A stretch of DNA of 64,000 nucleotides, taken from positions 1 to 64,000 of the forward strand of contig NZ_JBCFBO010000003.1 in NCBI RefSeq assembly GCF_038562635.1, read 5' to 3'. The stretch's first letter is position 1; every line of letters starts with the position of its first letter. The notes under the pieces were generated by a model. That model had not been told where the DNA came from. It saw nothing but the letters and a program-made list of their open reading frames with translations, and did no database searches. This DNA comes from Methanobacterium sp. (GTDB lineage: Archaea; Methanobacteriota; Methanobacteria; Methanobacteriales; Methanobacteriaceae). This document shows positions 10,385 to 20,061 of this stretch, in pieces. A program made the translations under genes and the position numbers.

Positions 10385-12376
10385 TTATTGTTTCACATTG
10401 TTAATTGGTAAAGTGAAATAGAAAGTCGATCCAACATATGGCTCTGATTCAACCCATATCCGTCCACCATGGCGTTCAACGATCCTTTTAACCACGGATA
10501 ATCCAATACCAGTTCCTTTATACGATTCCATTGTATGCAGTCTTTGAAATATTACAAAAATACGTTCCATATACTGTTCTTCAATTCCAATACCATTATC
10601 TTCAATAGAAAACATGTATTCTTCTTTATTTTCACGTGCCGAAATATCAATTATAGGAGAAATATCCTGTTTTCTAAATTTAATTGCATTCCCAAGCAGA
10701 TTCTGGAAAACTCTTCTAAGCTGATCATAATCCCCCATTACAGTAGGAAGAGGACCATGATTAATCACAGCCCCATTTTCCTCAATTAAAGATCTTAAGT
10801 TTTCAATTACTTGATTTAAAACTATATCTAAACTTACAGGTTGAAATCCACTTTGATCTGTTTTAACCTTAGAATATTCAAGAAGGCCCTCAATTTGTTT
10901 CTTCATTCTAAAAGATGCACCTATAACATAATCCATAAACTCATCTGCATCTTTATCAAATTTACCCTTATAACGACGTTCTAAAAGCTGAGTAAAGCTT
11001 GCAATAGTTCTAAGAGGTTCCTGAAGGTCATGAGAAGCCACATAAGCAAACTTTTCTAATTCTTCATTGGAACGCTTCAAATCTTTAACAAGTTTTTCAA
11101 GTTCTTCCTCATGCTGTTTGCGTTCAGTAATATCCCTAGAAATAGCAAGGGATACCCTTTTCCCTTTTAAGGTAAAAACGTGATTAACAACCTCAACAGG
11201 TATTCTTTTACCTGTTTTGGTTTTATGGACTATTTCAAATCTTACACAGTCATCTTTGATCAGTTTAGCTGCATTTTCTGGGATTTCCATTAACTTTTCA
11301 GGGGCAACTATATCTGCAGGAGTCATATCCACAAATTCTTCCCTTGTATAACCTAATCTTTGACTTGCAACATTATTTACCTCAATAAAGCTACCTGGAA
11401 TTCCTTTTTCATTCAATTCTACCAGAGTAATCATATCATCTGCCTTGTTGAATAATTCACGGAACTTTTCTTCACTCTCAGCCAATGCCTTGTTGACCTC
11501 TTCAAGTTCTTCTGTTCTTTTTTCTACAAGCTCTTCAAGATGAGTCCGATATTTCTCTAATTCTGCTTCATCTTTCTTAATTTCGGTTATGTCCATAAAT
11601 GAGACTATACTCCTATTTCTTTCTGAAATAAGCCCAATAGTCATATAAACATCCATTATTTTTCCATTTTTATGTACTAAATGGGCCTCATATCTTCTTG
11701 GAGCAGCATCTTGTTTTATCCTTCTTAAACGGTGATATTTCATCATCTTGCCAATATCTTCTGTAGCTATCATTTCAGTCCAGCTAGTACCTTCTATTTC
11801 TTTTTTTAGATAACCTGAAACTTTTTCAAATTCATCATTTACCATGGATATAGTCATATCTTCTTCAATTATCATGGTGGGATTTATTGTATTTTCAAAA
11901 ATAGTCCTGTATTTTTCTTCACTTTCTTTTAAATCATGTTCTAATTTTTTTCTTTTACTAATATCATGAAAATAAACAGATGCACCGTCTTCAAAAGGGT
12001 GAATATGCATTTCAAACCATTTATCTGAAATAGGAGAATACGCCTCAAATTTTATATGTTTCTTTTCCTGTTGGGCCCTACGAAAATTATCCCAAATTGG
12101 CTTGTTTGGAGGAAATTCATTCCAAAAAACTTTTCCAATTAATTCTTCCTTTTTTTTATCAAATTCAATCTCTGCATTATGATTTAAATCTAAAATATGC
12201 CATTTGTTATCCATTTCAAAATAGGATTCCATTATATTTTCAAGAATTTGTTTAATTCTTCTTTTAGATTCTTTTTCAGTTGTTATATAATACTTGAATT
12301 CACTAACTAAAGTTTCATTAACTTCTTCAAGCTTTTCCACTTCTTTAAGTAAATCCTTTTCTTTAATTTCCACCAC
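10385..12376 (-). CDS. PAS-domain sensor histidine kinase
   Basis: The 663-residue kinase has an N-terminal coiled coil, three PAS domains (about 40-145, 152-275, 305-420), and a HisKA/HATPase core: FAYVASHDLQEPLRTIASF, then NLLGNAIKFRK, DNGIGIEEQ and GTGIGLSVVKR. The second PAS is the same subtype as modules four and five of the larger kinase downstream, and the catalytic cores are near-identical, so the neighbours arose by duplication. No membrane segment is seen, so it is predicted cytoplasmic. The start is a GTG without a convincing ribosome site and may be leaderless. No receiver-domain partner is encoded nearby. Confidence 0.88.
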   Translation of the reverse strand: MVEIKEKDLLKEVEKLEEVNETLVSEFKYYITTEKESKRRIKQILENIMESYFEMDNKWHILDLNHNAEIEFDKKKEELIGKVFWNEFPPNKPIWDNFRRAQQEKKHIKFEAYSPISDKWFEMHIHPFEDGASVYFHDISKRKKLEHDLKESEEKYRTIFENTINPTMIIEEDMTISMVNDEFEKVSGYLKKEIEGTSWTEMIATEDIGKMMKYHRLRRIKQDAAPRRYEAHLVHKNGKIMDVYMTIGLISERNRSIVSFMDITEIKKDEAELEKYRTHLEELVEKRTEELEEVNKALAESEEKFRELFNKADDMITLVELNEKGIPGSFIEVNNVASQRLGYTREEFVDMTPADIVAPEKLMEIPENAAKLIKDDCVRFEIVHKTKTGKRIPVEVVNHVFTLKGKRVSLAISRDITERKQHEEELEKLVKDLKRSNEELEKFAYVASHDLQEPLRTIASFTQLLERRYKGKFDKDADEFMDYVIGASFRMKKQIEGLLEYSKVKTDQSGFQPVSLDIVLNQVIENLRSLIEENGAVINHGPLPTVMGDYDQLRRVFQNLLGNAIKFRKQDISPIIDISARENKEEYMFSIEDNGIGIEEQYMERIFVIFQRLHTMESYKGTGIGLSVVKRIVERHGGRIWVESEPYVGSTFYFTLPINNVKQ

Positions 12377-12468
12377 GCCATATTCTAATTTTATACAAAT
12401 TCATTAAACTGGATTTATTCCTGCTAATCCATTTAGTCTTCAAGTTTAACCTGTAATAAAAAATTACA

Positions 12469-14157
12469 TTAATGCATTGGCGGGCGTTGATTTGCAATGC
12501 CTACCTTAGTTCCCCATTCCAAAAGTTCACGGCTGCAGTCTTCATGTTCAATCTGGCACTCTATTAATACAGAACCACCTTTATGGGCCTTCGCCTTTTT
12601 AATTGCTTCAGCAAGCTCACCGCCAGTACTGGCAGTTAATCCTAACCCCTGACCATCATCAGCGTTCAATACTTTAATTAGTCCCGCATAATCCCAATTT
12701 TTGAAGTAATTGTATGGGCCCTCGTGGATTTCAGATTCAACAACGTAACCATGATTATTAACTACAAAAAGAATCACATTGTCAAGTTCATAGCGGATCA
12801 TGTTAGCAACTTCCTGTGCAGTAAACTGAAATGAACCATCCCCAATTAAAGACAACACCTGTTGATCTGGTTCAACAGCTAAAGCATAACCAAATGTAGA
12901 CGGCACGGACCAACCAATGGATCCCCACTGCATTTCAATCTCAAAGTTCGCATTTTCGGGTAGCTCCATGAACATTCCGTTGAACCATGAATCCCCACTT
13001 TCAACAAATAATGTTGTTTTTGGGCTGAGTAAATCCTGAATTTGCCTTATCATTTCCATACGTGTCAGAGGTTTCTTGGGATTAGCCTGTTTAATTGGTT
13101 TTTGATCACGGCGAGTTTTATTAAATTTCATCAATGAAAAATCATTCTTCTTAACCTGTTTAGCAAGGGCATAAAGAAAATCACGTAAATTTAGTCCATT
13201 ATGATCAAAATTAGGAGAACGTACCCTATTTGGCTCAATATTAATTGTTTTTCCATCAGACGGCTGTGCAGTCCAGCCAACAGTGGAGTAATCTGTGTAT
13301 ACAGCACCTGCAGCAATAATCAAATCCCCCCAGTCTACAATCTCTTCGCAGCCAGGACTGCTTACTGAACCCCAGTAAATGCCAATGAATTGAGGGTGAT
13401 TTTCAGGGAAAAAACTTTTTGCACTTGGTTGAACTGCAACAGCGCAACCTACTGCTTCGGCTAGTTCTCTAAATGCATTGATTGCCCCATATGATCTTAA
13501 GTTTGGCCCTGCAAGAAGAATAGGCTTATTTGCATTATTTATTGCCTCAGCGGTGGAATTAACTGCTGCTTCAAGTACCTTTGGATCACTGGCAGGAGGT
13601 TTAAATAATGTTTCAAAAGGCGCTGGATCAGGGCACGGAGCATCTGCTATATTACATGGGATCTCGATATATCCCGGTAAACTGTGGCTTAGTGCGTTTA
13701 GTATGACCCTATCTATTAAATAAGGAGCATCCTTCTCATGAGTAATTTGTACTGCATCACATGTCACTTTACTGATCATTTCGCATTGATAATTCAAATC
13801 TTGAATACCTAAACTATGATGTGGGATGTGACCTGCATTTGGATCATTTGTATTGTAACTTCCAGAAACAAATATTACAGGTAAACGCTCGGCATAAGCA
13901 CCTGCAATACCATTAATAGCAGAAAATGCACCAACATTAAATGTAATAATTACTGCACCTGCACCCTTTGCCCTTGCGTATCCTTCAGCGGCATAAGCTG
14001 CATCCAACTCATTACAACAACCTACCTGTTCTAAATTCTTATTTTTTAGAAGCTCATCCAGCAGGACAAGATTGAAATCACCAGGAACAATGAAATTATG
14101 CTCAATTCCCATTTGTTCAAAACGTTTTGCAAGATAGCTTCCTACGGTATATCCCAT
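12469..14157 (-). CDS. Pyruvate decarboxylase-type ThDP enzyme
   Basis: The 562-residue product aligns by eye end to end with Zymomonas-type pyruvate decarboxylase, opening MGYTVGSYLAKRFEQMG. The catalytic set is intact: Asp27 in VPGDFN, Glu50 in CCNELD, His113-His114 in HIPHHSLG, the ThDP motif GDGS at 439-442 ending in NN, and Glu474 in GYVVESEI. The Trp-bearing EMQWGSIGW and the GPYN/KNWDYAG block, which shape the pyruvate pocket in that family, are kept. It should convert a 2-oxo acid, most simply pyruvate, to an aldehyde and CO2; indolepyruvate or other oxo acids are alternatives. AGGTG precedes the ATG. Such enzymes are uncommon in archaea. Confidence 0.85.
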   Translation of the reverse strand: MGYTVGSYLAKRFEQMGIEHNFIVPGDFNLVLLDELLKNKNLEQVGCCNELDAAYAAEGYARAKGAGAVIITFNVGAFSAINGIAGAYAERLPVIFVSGSYNTNDPNAGHIPHHSLGIQDLNYQCEMISKVTCDAVQITHEKDAPYLIDRVILNALSHSLPGYIEIPCNIADAPCPDPAPFETLFKPPASDPKVLEAAVNSTAEAINNANKPILLAGPNLRSYGAINAFRELAEAVGCAVAVQPSAKSFFPENHPQFIGIYWGSVSSPGCEEIVDWGDLIIAAGAVYTDYSTVGWTAQPSDGKTINIEPNRVRSPNFDHNGLNLRDFLYALAKQVKKNDFSLMKFNKTRRDQKPIKQANPKKPLTRMEMIRQIQDLLSPKTTLFVESGDSWFNGMFMELPENANFEIEMQWGSIGWSVPSTFGYALAVEPDQQVLSLIGDGSFQFTAQEVANMIRYELDNVILFVVNNHGYVVESEIHEGPYNYFKNWDYAGLIKVLNADDGQGLGLTASTGGELAEAIKKAKAHKGGSVLIECQIEHEDCSRELLEWGTKVGIANQRPPMH

Positions 14158-14499
14158 TTTATAAACACCTTCCGCAATTAATACATTTGATTATATAATA
14201 TTGGTTTTTTTAAATAATAATATTTTTATATTAAAAATTATTAAGATTGGAAATAATAATTAAACTAGTTTTTAACTGTAAAAAATAGAATTATAACAAT
14301 ATTTTTCCCACACACCACATATTCCAAAAAACGTAAAAACAGCACTAACATATAATGCGCCTTAAAATATTAATTAATGATGACCTTCGGTCCTTTTTTA
14401 GGAATACACAATACCACCCCCTCATGTCATTCCATTCATTTTTAATTATTATGGGAGCATCAGATTTAATTATAATAATTAAAAAATAATTAAATTAAG
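14158..14499. other. Intergenic, A+T-rich
   Basis: The stretch contains the minus-strand promoter of the decarboxylase gene and the 3' region of the TPR gene. A small plus-strand hairpin, GACC-TTC-GGTC followed by CTTTTTT, lies near 14383-14399, but no plus-strand gene precedes it. No protein-coding frame with a ribosome site is seen. Confidence 0.4.
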
Positions 14500-14823
14500 T
14501 TAAACTAAAGTATCTTCATCCTCAGTTAACAATGAACCCGTTGGAGTATTTGCAAACTGTGCTGCAAGATATGGATCAAGATCTTTAAGTTTTTCGTAGT
14601 ATTCACGAGCAGTACCTAAATCCATTACACCCGAATAAGCAATACACAAACCAACATATGCTTTAGCTTCTTCTGGATCTTCTTCAATACATCTTTTAAA
14701 AGATTCTATAGCAGGTTGAAAATCTTTATTTTCAACGTGCTCCTTACCTTTACCAAAATATTTTTCAATATCCGGATTCTTTTTATTATCCTCTTTAATT
14801 TTACCTAGCAGTTTATCTAACAT
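14500..14823 (-). CDS. Small tetratricopeptide (TPR) protein
   Basis: The 107-residue product has two to three TPR helices: FGKGKEHVENKDFQPAIESF, then EEDPEEAKAYVGLCIAYSG and TAREYYEKLKDLDPYLA, with the typical small-residue spacing. TPR proteins act as protein-docking scaffolds; no partner can be named. The start at 14823 is chosen because GGAG lies seven bases before the ATG; a longer frame begins upstream but would overlap that site. The C-terminus is short and acidic (TEDEDTL). It is monocistronic between two unrelated minus-strand genes. Confidence 0.8.
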   Translation of the reverse strand: MLDKLLGKIKEDNKKNPDIEKYFGKGKEHVENKDFQPAIESFKRCIEEDPEEAKAYVGLCIAYSGVMDLGTAREYYEKLKDLDPYLAAQFANTPTGSLLTEDEDTLV

Positions 14824-15090
14824 TTCAACACTCCTCACAACAATCATTCATAATATGTTTTTATTACTAATTATTATTTATTAAAATTATCTCCCAATAA
14901 CCTCTGTAAATTGCAAATTATTCAAAAATACCCAATTAATATTTTAATTAAAAATAAAGAGAATATAATGCTCTAATTTTAAAAATAAAAAAATTAGCTA
15001 ATAAATATATTAAATGGATTTATAAGTGGATACACACGTAGTTTAAAATCATGGTAATTTAATATATTTCGTTATTTACTACAAAATAAA

Positions 15091-15660
15091 TTATTTTTCA
15101 AATACCGCCTCAGTACTTTCCCCAACAAGCCGTACATTATTTATTTTAAAATTGATTTCATTTAATCCTGCTTTAATCATTAATTCTCTTATTTCGGCAG
15201 ATTGCATTCCATGATTATCTGCTAAAGGCTCTCTGATGTAAACTTTTCCACCCTTTTTTAATTTTCTGCTTAGAGCTCTCACAATTTCTTCTCTTAAATT
15301 AGAATCGATATCATGCAGAACATAATGGATTACAACTGCATCATAAGAATTATCAGGAATATCCAGGTCAAAGATTGTTCCTAACTCGAATTCTACATTA
15401 GGATAATTATTCACTCTTTTCTGGATCGTACTCATCCATTTTTGAGATACATCAACACAGGTTAAACTGCCCCCACCTTTTAAAAGAATTGGAGCTATGT
15501 GTCTTGAAAGAGCGCCAGATCCAGAGCCGTATTCTAAAATTTTCTCATTTCCACTTAAATTGAGGCTTTTAACGTAATTTTTCCAAAAGAAACTGCCAAA
15601 TGTATGGCCTATTGCAACTGTAAAAAATATCTGGGTTGAACTCGGTTCTTTAAAACTCAT
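15091..15660 (-). CDS. Class I SAM-dependent methyltransferase
   Basis: The 189-residue protein has a Rossmann methyltransferase fold: motif I LEYGSGSGALSRH (about residues 41-53), the acidic strand TCVDVS, motif II NSYDAVVIHYVLHDID and the post-motif LKKGGKVYIREP. A GAGGAT site precedes the ATG. It resembles small-molecule methyltransferases of the ubiE-like type, but nothing in the sequence or context fixes the substrate. Confidence 0.8.
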   Translation of the reverse strand: MSFKEPSSTQIFFTVAIGHTFGSFFWKNYVKSLNLSGNEKILEYGSGSGALSRHIAPILLKGGGSLTCVDVSQKWMSTIQKRVNNYPNVEFELGTIFDLDIPDNSYDAVVIHYVLHDIDSNLREEIVRALSRKLKKGGKVYIREPLADNHGMQSAEIRELMIKAGLNEINFKINNVRLVGESTEAVFEK

Positions 15661-15861
15661 AAATAAGCATCCTCACTATTTAAATGAATTTAATGCAGAA
15701 TGAGTATATAAATATTGCATTTAATAATGAGTAATATAATAAAACTTTTAAAATAATCAAAACTTTGAGAATATTAATTCAATAAAATCTAACTCAGTTA
15801 GATTAACCACCTATATAAAAATTAATTTAACTTATTATCTTGAAATAAAGGAGAAATTAAC

Positions 15862-17148
15862 TTGATTGGAATAAGCGCTGATTTTGACCCAGTACATAAC
15901 GGACACGCTAAACTCATAGAAAAAGGAAGAGACATTGCAGAGAAAACAGGAGATGAAGTTGTAATTTATTTAAATAAAGGTTACAGTGCTAATCACGCCC
16001 CATTTTTTGCAAGTTACGAAGCAAGACGCGAAATGGCACTTAAAGCCGGCGCTGATAAAGTTGTGCCAATTGAAGGACTTCACCACAGGCTGACACTAGC
16101 ATACACAGTCCCAATCAGGATAGCAATGATGATCGAAGACGGTGTTGTGGATTACGTTGATGCAGCTAATGTATCAACCAGTAAAATCCAGAAATACGCC
16201 GCATCATTTGCAAAAAAAGGCATATTTAGTGGAATCCCGCGGAACCTCCCGAACCGTAACGTTATAAGGTGGTTTGCAGTGAATGATTTCCTCTACAAAA
16301 AGTATAAACGAAAAATGAAGTTCCATATAATTCCAGAACTTCAAATGGACGGTAAAATCTCAGGTAGGGAAATCAGGGCAAAGATAATTGAGAACAACTT
16401 CGAAATACCTGAAGATGTAAAAGAAGTCCTTCCTGACTCCACAGTAAAGATCCTTCAAAAAGAGATAAAAAAAGGAAATATTCCAGGAAAACGGGACATT
16501 GGAGCCATTACAAAACGGCTTAATAAATATTCAAGGGCAAAATTACTTAATATAGCTAATATAAACGCTGACGCTGCAGAGGCCATCATTAAAGGTAGAC
16601 AATACCGGAACGAAGATCAGATTTGGGCGGCATTGAGAATGGCAGGATACGGCCCAGTTCTCACAAGGCTTGCAATAAGTTCAGTTGAGCAGGACGTGAC
16701 ACGTGAAGAGGTATTTGATCTTATTAAACATTATGAAGCAGAAGGAATTATTCCTCCAGATCAGACTGTAGAAAGCGTAATTGAAAGGGCATGGTTTGTA
16801 TCGTCTAATGTTGAAAAAGGAGTTAAATCCTCAGATGCCCATGAAATGTTTAGAAAAGGGAAAAGAGGTGTAAAACCCCAATACACTATTGATGCAGGGC
16901 TTCACCTTAGAAGTTTTGAGGTTGAAGATTTAGAAGAGGGGATTGAGGCTTCTTTATTTGTTGATAAAAGGGAGAAATTAGCCTGCCAGATACGTACTGA
17001 AAACCGTAAAATAAAAAGTCCCCTGAAGTTGCCTGCCCAATCTGCAACATACCTGAGGCTTCTTATTGATTCACACTTTATTCCACTTAGCGCGAAATTA
17101 GTGCATAAAAAAGAAGGTTGGCGAGTCAGAATATTTATTGGAAAATGA
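15862..17148 (+). CDS. HIGH-superfamily nucleotidyltransferase with helical C-terminal domain
   Basis: The N-terminal ~200 residues are a cytidylyltransferase-type domain with the nucleotide motif DPVHNGHAKLIEKG (HxGH) and the later ISGREIRAKI string in the place of the ISSTxIR motif. The C-terminal half is helical with a basic, RNA-binding-like character and matches no family I can name. The overall plan recalls TmcAL, the tRNA-Met cytidine acetate ligase, but the similarity is restricted to the first domain, so the substrate is unknown. Start is TTG at 15862, supported by AAAGGAG eight bases upstream. The protein has 428 residues. Confidence 0.7.
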   Translation: MIGISADFDPVHNGHAKLIEKGRDIAEKTGDEVVIYLNKGYSANHAPFFASYEARREMALKAGADKVVPIEGLHHRLTLAYTVPIRIAMMIEDGVVDYVDAANVSTSKIQKYAASFAKKGIFSGIPRNLPNRNVIRWFAVNDFLYKKYKRKMKFHIIPELQMDGKISGREIRAKIIENNFEIPEDVKEVLPDSTVKILQKEIKKGNIPGKRDIGAITKRLNKYSRAKLLNIANINADAAEAIIKGRQYRNEDQIWAALRMAGYGPVLTRLAISSVEQDVTREEVFDLIKHYEAEGIIPPDQTVESVIERAWFVSSNVEKGVKSSDAHEMFRKGKRGVKPQYTIDAGLHLRSFEVEDLEEGIEASLFVDKREKLACQIRTENRKIKSPLKLPAQSATYLRLLIDSHFIPLSAKLVHKKEGWRVRIFIGK

Positions 17149-17167
17149 AAATATTTTTAATTATAAT

Positions 17168-17974
17168 TTAATTTTCCAGAAGCCAGTTAAAGAACTTCTG
17201 TACCTCATCAACCCCCTTAACATAGAAAGATGCATTTTCTTTAACAAATTCAGGGACTTCCTCCGAAACTACAACTATTCCTGCACCCTTGACTTTGCCA
17301 TTTCCTTTGACTTCATTTAGTTTATTAAATGCATCAACATCAGTTACATCATCACCTAAATAAATGATCTTTTCAATTTTATTTTCAAAAATGAGTTTTT
17401 CAAGTATCGTGCCTTTGTCATGACCAATTTTAGGCCGTATTTCCACAACTTTACGTCCTTCTGTAACTTTAAACTTTTCCAGCCCTTCCATTTCATTAAT
17501 AGCTTCTAAAATTTTTCTATGTGTTCCTTTCACATCTTCACATTTCCTGTAGTGAACTGTAAAGCAAAGTCCTTTTTCCTGGAACAAAATATTCTTAATA
17601 TTAGATAATTCTTCTTCATTCTGGATGTTTTGAGCAATTTTTTGTATAAGTGGTAAATATTCTTCTACTTCAGGTTCAATATGAATTTCATCATCCTTTA
17701 AATATTCAAGCCCATGACTTCCAATATAAAGCAGCCCATCCACTTCAAGCATCTCTTTAGCATTTTTAACGTTTCTTCCAGTTATAATACCAACTAACTG
17801 GAATTTATCTACCAGTTTTTTAAGTGTAGCCCTCATAATCTGAGTTATAGTGGCTTCATATGGGTCTAAAACTATTTTACTTATAGTACCATCTATATCT
17901 GTTATAACTGCTGTTTTTTCATCTTTTCTGAAGTCCTCAAATTCATTTAAGTGATCAAAAAGATATTTCGGCAA
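17168..17974 (-). CDS. otsB: Trehalose-6-phosphate phosphatase-type HAD phosphatase
   Basis: The 268-residue protein carries the HAD motifs in OtsB order: DIDGTIS near residue 26, ITGRN near 63, the GSHGLEY cap string, and GDDVTDVDAF near 207. This family dephosphorylates trehalose-6-phosphate to trehalose, a compatible solute. No trehalose-phosphate synthase gene lies alongside, so the substrate is inferred from the family only. The TTG start is backed by GGAGG six bases upstream. The gene is convergent with the nucleotidyltransferase gene, with 19 nt between them. Confidence 0.82.
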   Translation of the reverse strand: MPKYLFDHLNEFEDFRKDEKTAVITDIDGTISKIVLDPYEATITQIMRATLKKLVDKFQLVGIITGRNVKNAKEMLEVDGLLYIGSHGLEYLKDDEIHIEPEVEEYLPLIQKIAQNIQNEEELSNIKNILFQEKGLCFTVHYRKCEDVKGTHRKILEAINEMEGLEKFKVTEGRKVVEIRPKIGHDKGTILEKLIFENKIEKIIYLGDDVTDVDAFNKLNEVKGNGKVKGAGIVVVSEEVPEFVKENASFYVKGVDEVQKFFNWLLEN

Positions 17975-18226
17975 GTTTTTCCTCCATCAAACCTGATTAT
18001 ATGTACTCCACACATAGTATTATTATTTGATTAAAAATTATTTACAATTTTTCTTTTTAAAAACAGACCATCCCAAAGATTAAACTAATTTGAAAATTAT
18101 CCAGATGGATACAGATAATTAGAAAAATAAATAATATAAAACACGTTTATTTATTAAATTAAATCAAATACACACTTATTATATAAAAATAAGCAATATT
18201 ACACAGGACAACGTAAATATAATAAT

Positions 18227-18880
18227 TTAAAGATTATCCAGTGCAATTTTGGCAGCTTTTTGCTGGGCTTCTTTTTTACTTCCACCGGTACCTGTTCCAT
18301 AGTTCTTACCGTTGATAACAGCAGCCATACCAAATGTCTTATCATGAGGTTCCCCTTCCTCCCGTATTAACTCATAAACCACATCGACACCACTTTGATC
18401 ACATAACTGCTTTAATTTAGATTTATAATCACAAAAAAAGATGTCCTTATTTTCTATATGTGGCATAACTGTTTTGGAGAGGAATTCCTTCACAGCATCC
18501 AGGCCCAAATCAAGATATAAAGCCCCTATAAATGATTCAAATACATCGCTGATAATCGAATCAACTTCACGGCAGGTTAATTCTTGACCCGCCCCTAATT
18601 TTATGTACTGATCCATGCCCAGTTCCATAGAATAAACATGAAGTGCTTTTTTACATACATAATTTGAACGTAAACTTGTTAATTCACCTTCAGTTAAATT
18701 AGAATCCATATTGTATAAAAATTCAGAAACCGCTATCTCAAGAACAGCATCACCTAAAAATTCTAACCTTTCATAACATTCATCGATGCCGTTTTCATTT
18801 GAATAAGACTCATGAAGAAAAGCCAGCTCATAAAGGCTGGTGTTAACAGGTTCAATTGAAAATGTTTCTAGTAATTGCAT
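18227..18880 (-). CDS. rnc: Ribonuclease III
   Basis: RNase III cleaves double-stranded RNA with two metal ions. The 217-residue protein has the signature ERLEFLGDAVLE (about residues 38-49) and the second catalytic motif DVFESFIGALYLD (about 107-119), so the Glu and Asp metal ligands are present. A double-stranded-RNA-binding domain follows (about 150-217) ending GGSKKEAQQKAAKIALDN. Architecture and length match the bacterial enzyme. Most archaea lack RNase III and process pre-rRNA with a splicing endonuclease, so its role here is open: rRNA, mRNA or antisense turnover. The start lacks a clear ribosome site and may be leaderless. Confidence 0.92.
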   Translation of the reverse strand: MQLLETFSIEPVNTSLYELAFLHESYSNENGIDECYERLEFLGDAVLEIAVSEFLYNMDSNLTEGELTSLRSNYVCKKALHVYSMELGMDQYIKLGAGQELTCREVDSIISDVFESFIGALYLDLGLDAVKEFLSKTVMPHIENKDIFFCDYKSKLKQLCDQSGVDVVYELIREEGEPHDKTFGMAAVINGKNYGTGTGGSKKEAQQKAAKIALDNL

Positions 18881-19052
18881 ATTATCTTAATTAATATTAA
18901 GACATAATAAAATTTTAGTTATCCAATTTCATAGAAAAAACGTTTATAATTTATCACAATAACAATTATTAAAAGTTTTAATATGTTTATTTATGATTAA
19001 AACCTTTAAATTTAGTATATTACCTTTTTGATATTTTAAATCGACCCCAATA

Positions 19053-19259
19053 TTATATATTATGATTATCATCCTTGTATTGAGTAACTGGGCACTTCCA
19101 GTCTTTACAAAATATCATAACAAGCTCATCTTTATCTGTAGTTATAAAAAGTTTCCAGCAGTCGTGATTATATGGCTTAAATTTAATTTCAACAATTTTT
19201 TTACCTATAAGCTTTTCTAAAGCATTCTGACATTCTTCTACTTGTTCATCTACAACCAT
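19053..19259 (-). CDS. Hypothetical small protein, 68 residues
   Basis: I do not recognise the family. The protein alternates an N-terminal helix (EQVEECQNALEKLIG) with predicted strands (VEIKFKPYN, WKLFITT, ELVMIFCKDW) and ends CPVTQYKDDNHN. Three cysteines and several His/Asp are conserved-looking but form no known site. A GAGGG stretch lies five bases before the ATG, which supports it as a real gene. It is monocistronic and transcribed toward rnc. Confidence 0.55.
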   Translation of the reverse strand: MVVDEQVEECQNALEKLIGKKIVEIKFKPYNHDCWKLFITTDKDELVMIFCKDWKCPVTQYKDDNHNI

Positions 19260-19553
19260 AAAAACCCTCTTGAAAACTCATGATAGCATTCTAAGCAATA
19301 CATTATATAAAAAGCAATTCTTTTGTTATTTATATCTAAACAAATTAATAAATTTTTTCAATGTATATTCCACATTATTGGCTGATTCAAAATTAATAAA
19401 GCCTAATTTTATTTTAAAAGATAGCACAAAATGCATTGATTACTTTATCAAATTTAAATAATAAAAAGTAAAAAATAAGGATTTTTAAATTAAACAAGAA
19501 AAAATAATTATTAGATGTGTAATTTTCCGCCCAGATATCCAAAAGCAACTGCC

Positions 19554-19778
19554 CTATCTGTATTCTTCCAGTATTTTTTTATAAAGATCAATAATTTCAT
19601 TTATAGCTGAAGACATGAAATTATCTGAAATTCCATCTACTTCTGCATTTAACTTATCCAGAATTTCATTTGCCTGATCCAAAGATTCATCTGATGGTTT
19701 TCCAGTATTTTTAATATCACTCTCTATTTCTTTTAAGTTACTTTCACTCTCCATTATCACATTTCCAATATTTTCCAT
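19554..19778 (-). CDS. Hypothetical small helical protein, possibly frameshifted at its C-terminus
   Basis: The 74-residue product is acidic and almost wholly helical, a likely coiled coil (ESESNLKEIESDIKN; NEIIDLYKKILEEY). A GGTGAT site precedes the ATG. Directly after the last residues, in the next frame, an uninterrupted peptide DRAVAFGYLGGKLHI runs to a TAA at 19511. It looks protein-like, so the gene may be longer (19511-19778) with a single-base shift near 19558. Function unknown. Confidence 0.5.
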   Translation of the reverse strand: MENIGNVIMESESNLKEIESDIKNTGKPSDESLDQANEILDKLNAEVDGISDNFMSSAINEIIDLYKKILEEYR

Positions 19779-20061
19779 TTAATCACCCTTACCTATAATT
19801 TAGTATTACTAACTTTTATATTTAGTCATAATAGTGCAACAGGTATGTAAATACATACAACTCTAAAGTAAAAAGTACTGACAATTCAAAAATGGTAATA
19901 AATATTATAAAAAAAATTAATAAAGTTTTTATACATTCAAAAAATGAATGCTTGAAGAATATATAGAAAAATAAATATACATAAATCAACAATTCTGAAT
20001 TAGTTCAATCCTAATTCGCATATTGGGCTCTTTAAAATTTAAAATTGAGATAGGGGATAAT

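Noticed and set aside
14377..14400. Possible C/D-box small RNA (a TGATGA box)
   Set aside because: No CTGA box D or paired internal boxes follow within a fitting distance.
17138..17320. 60-codon frame across the otsB 3' end
   Set aside because: Antisense to the conserved phosphatase; no support of its own.
19270..19461. 63-codon plus-strand frame
   Set aside because: Starts with TTG without a ribosome site and overlaps the promoter of a convincing small gene.
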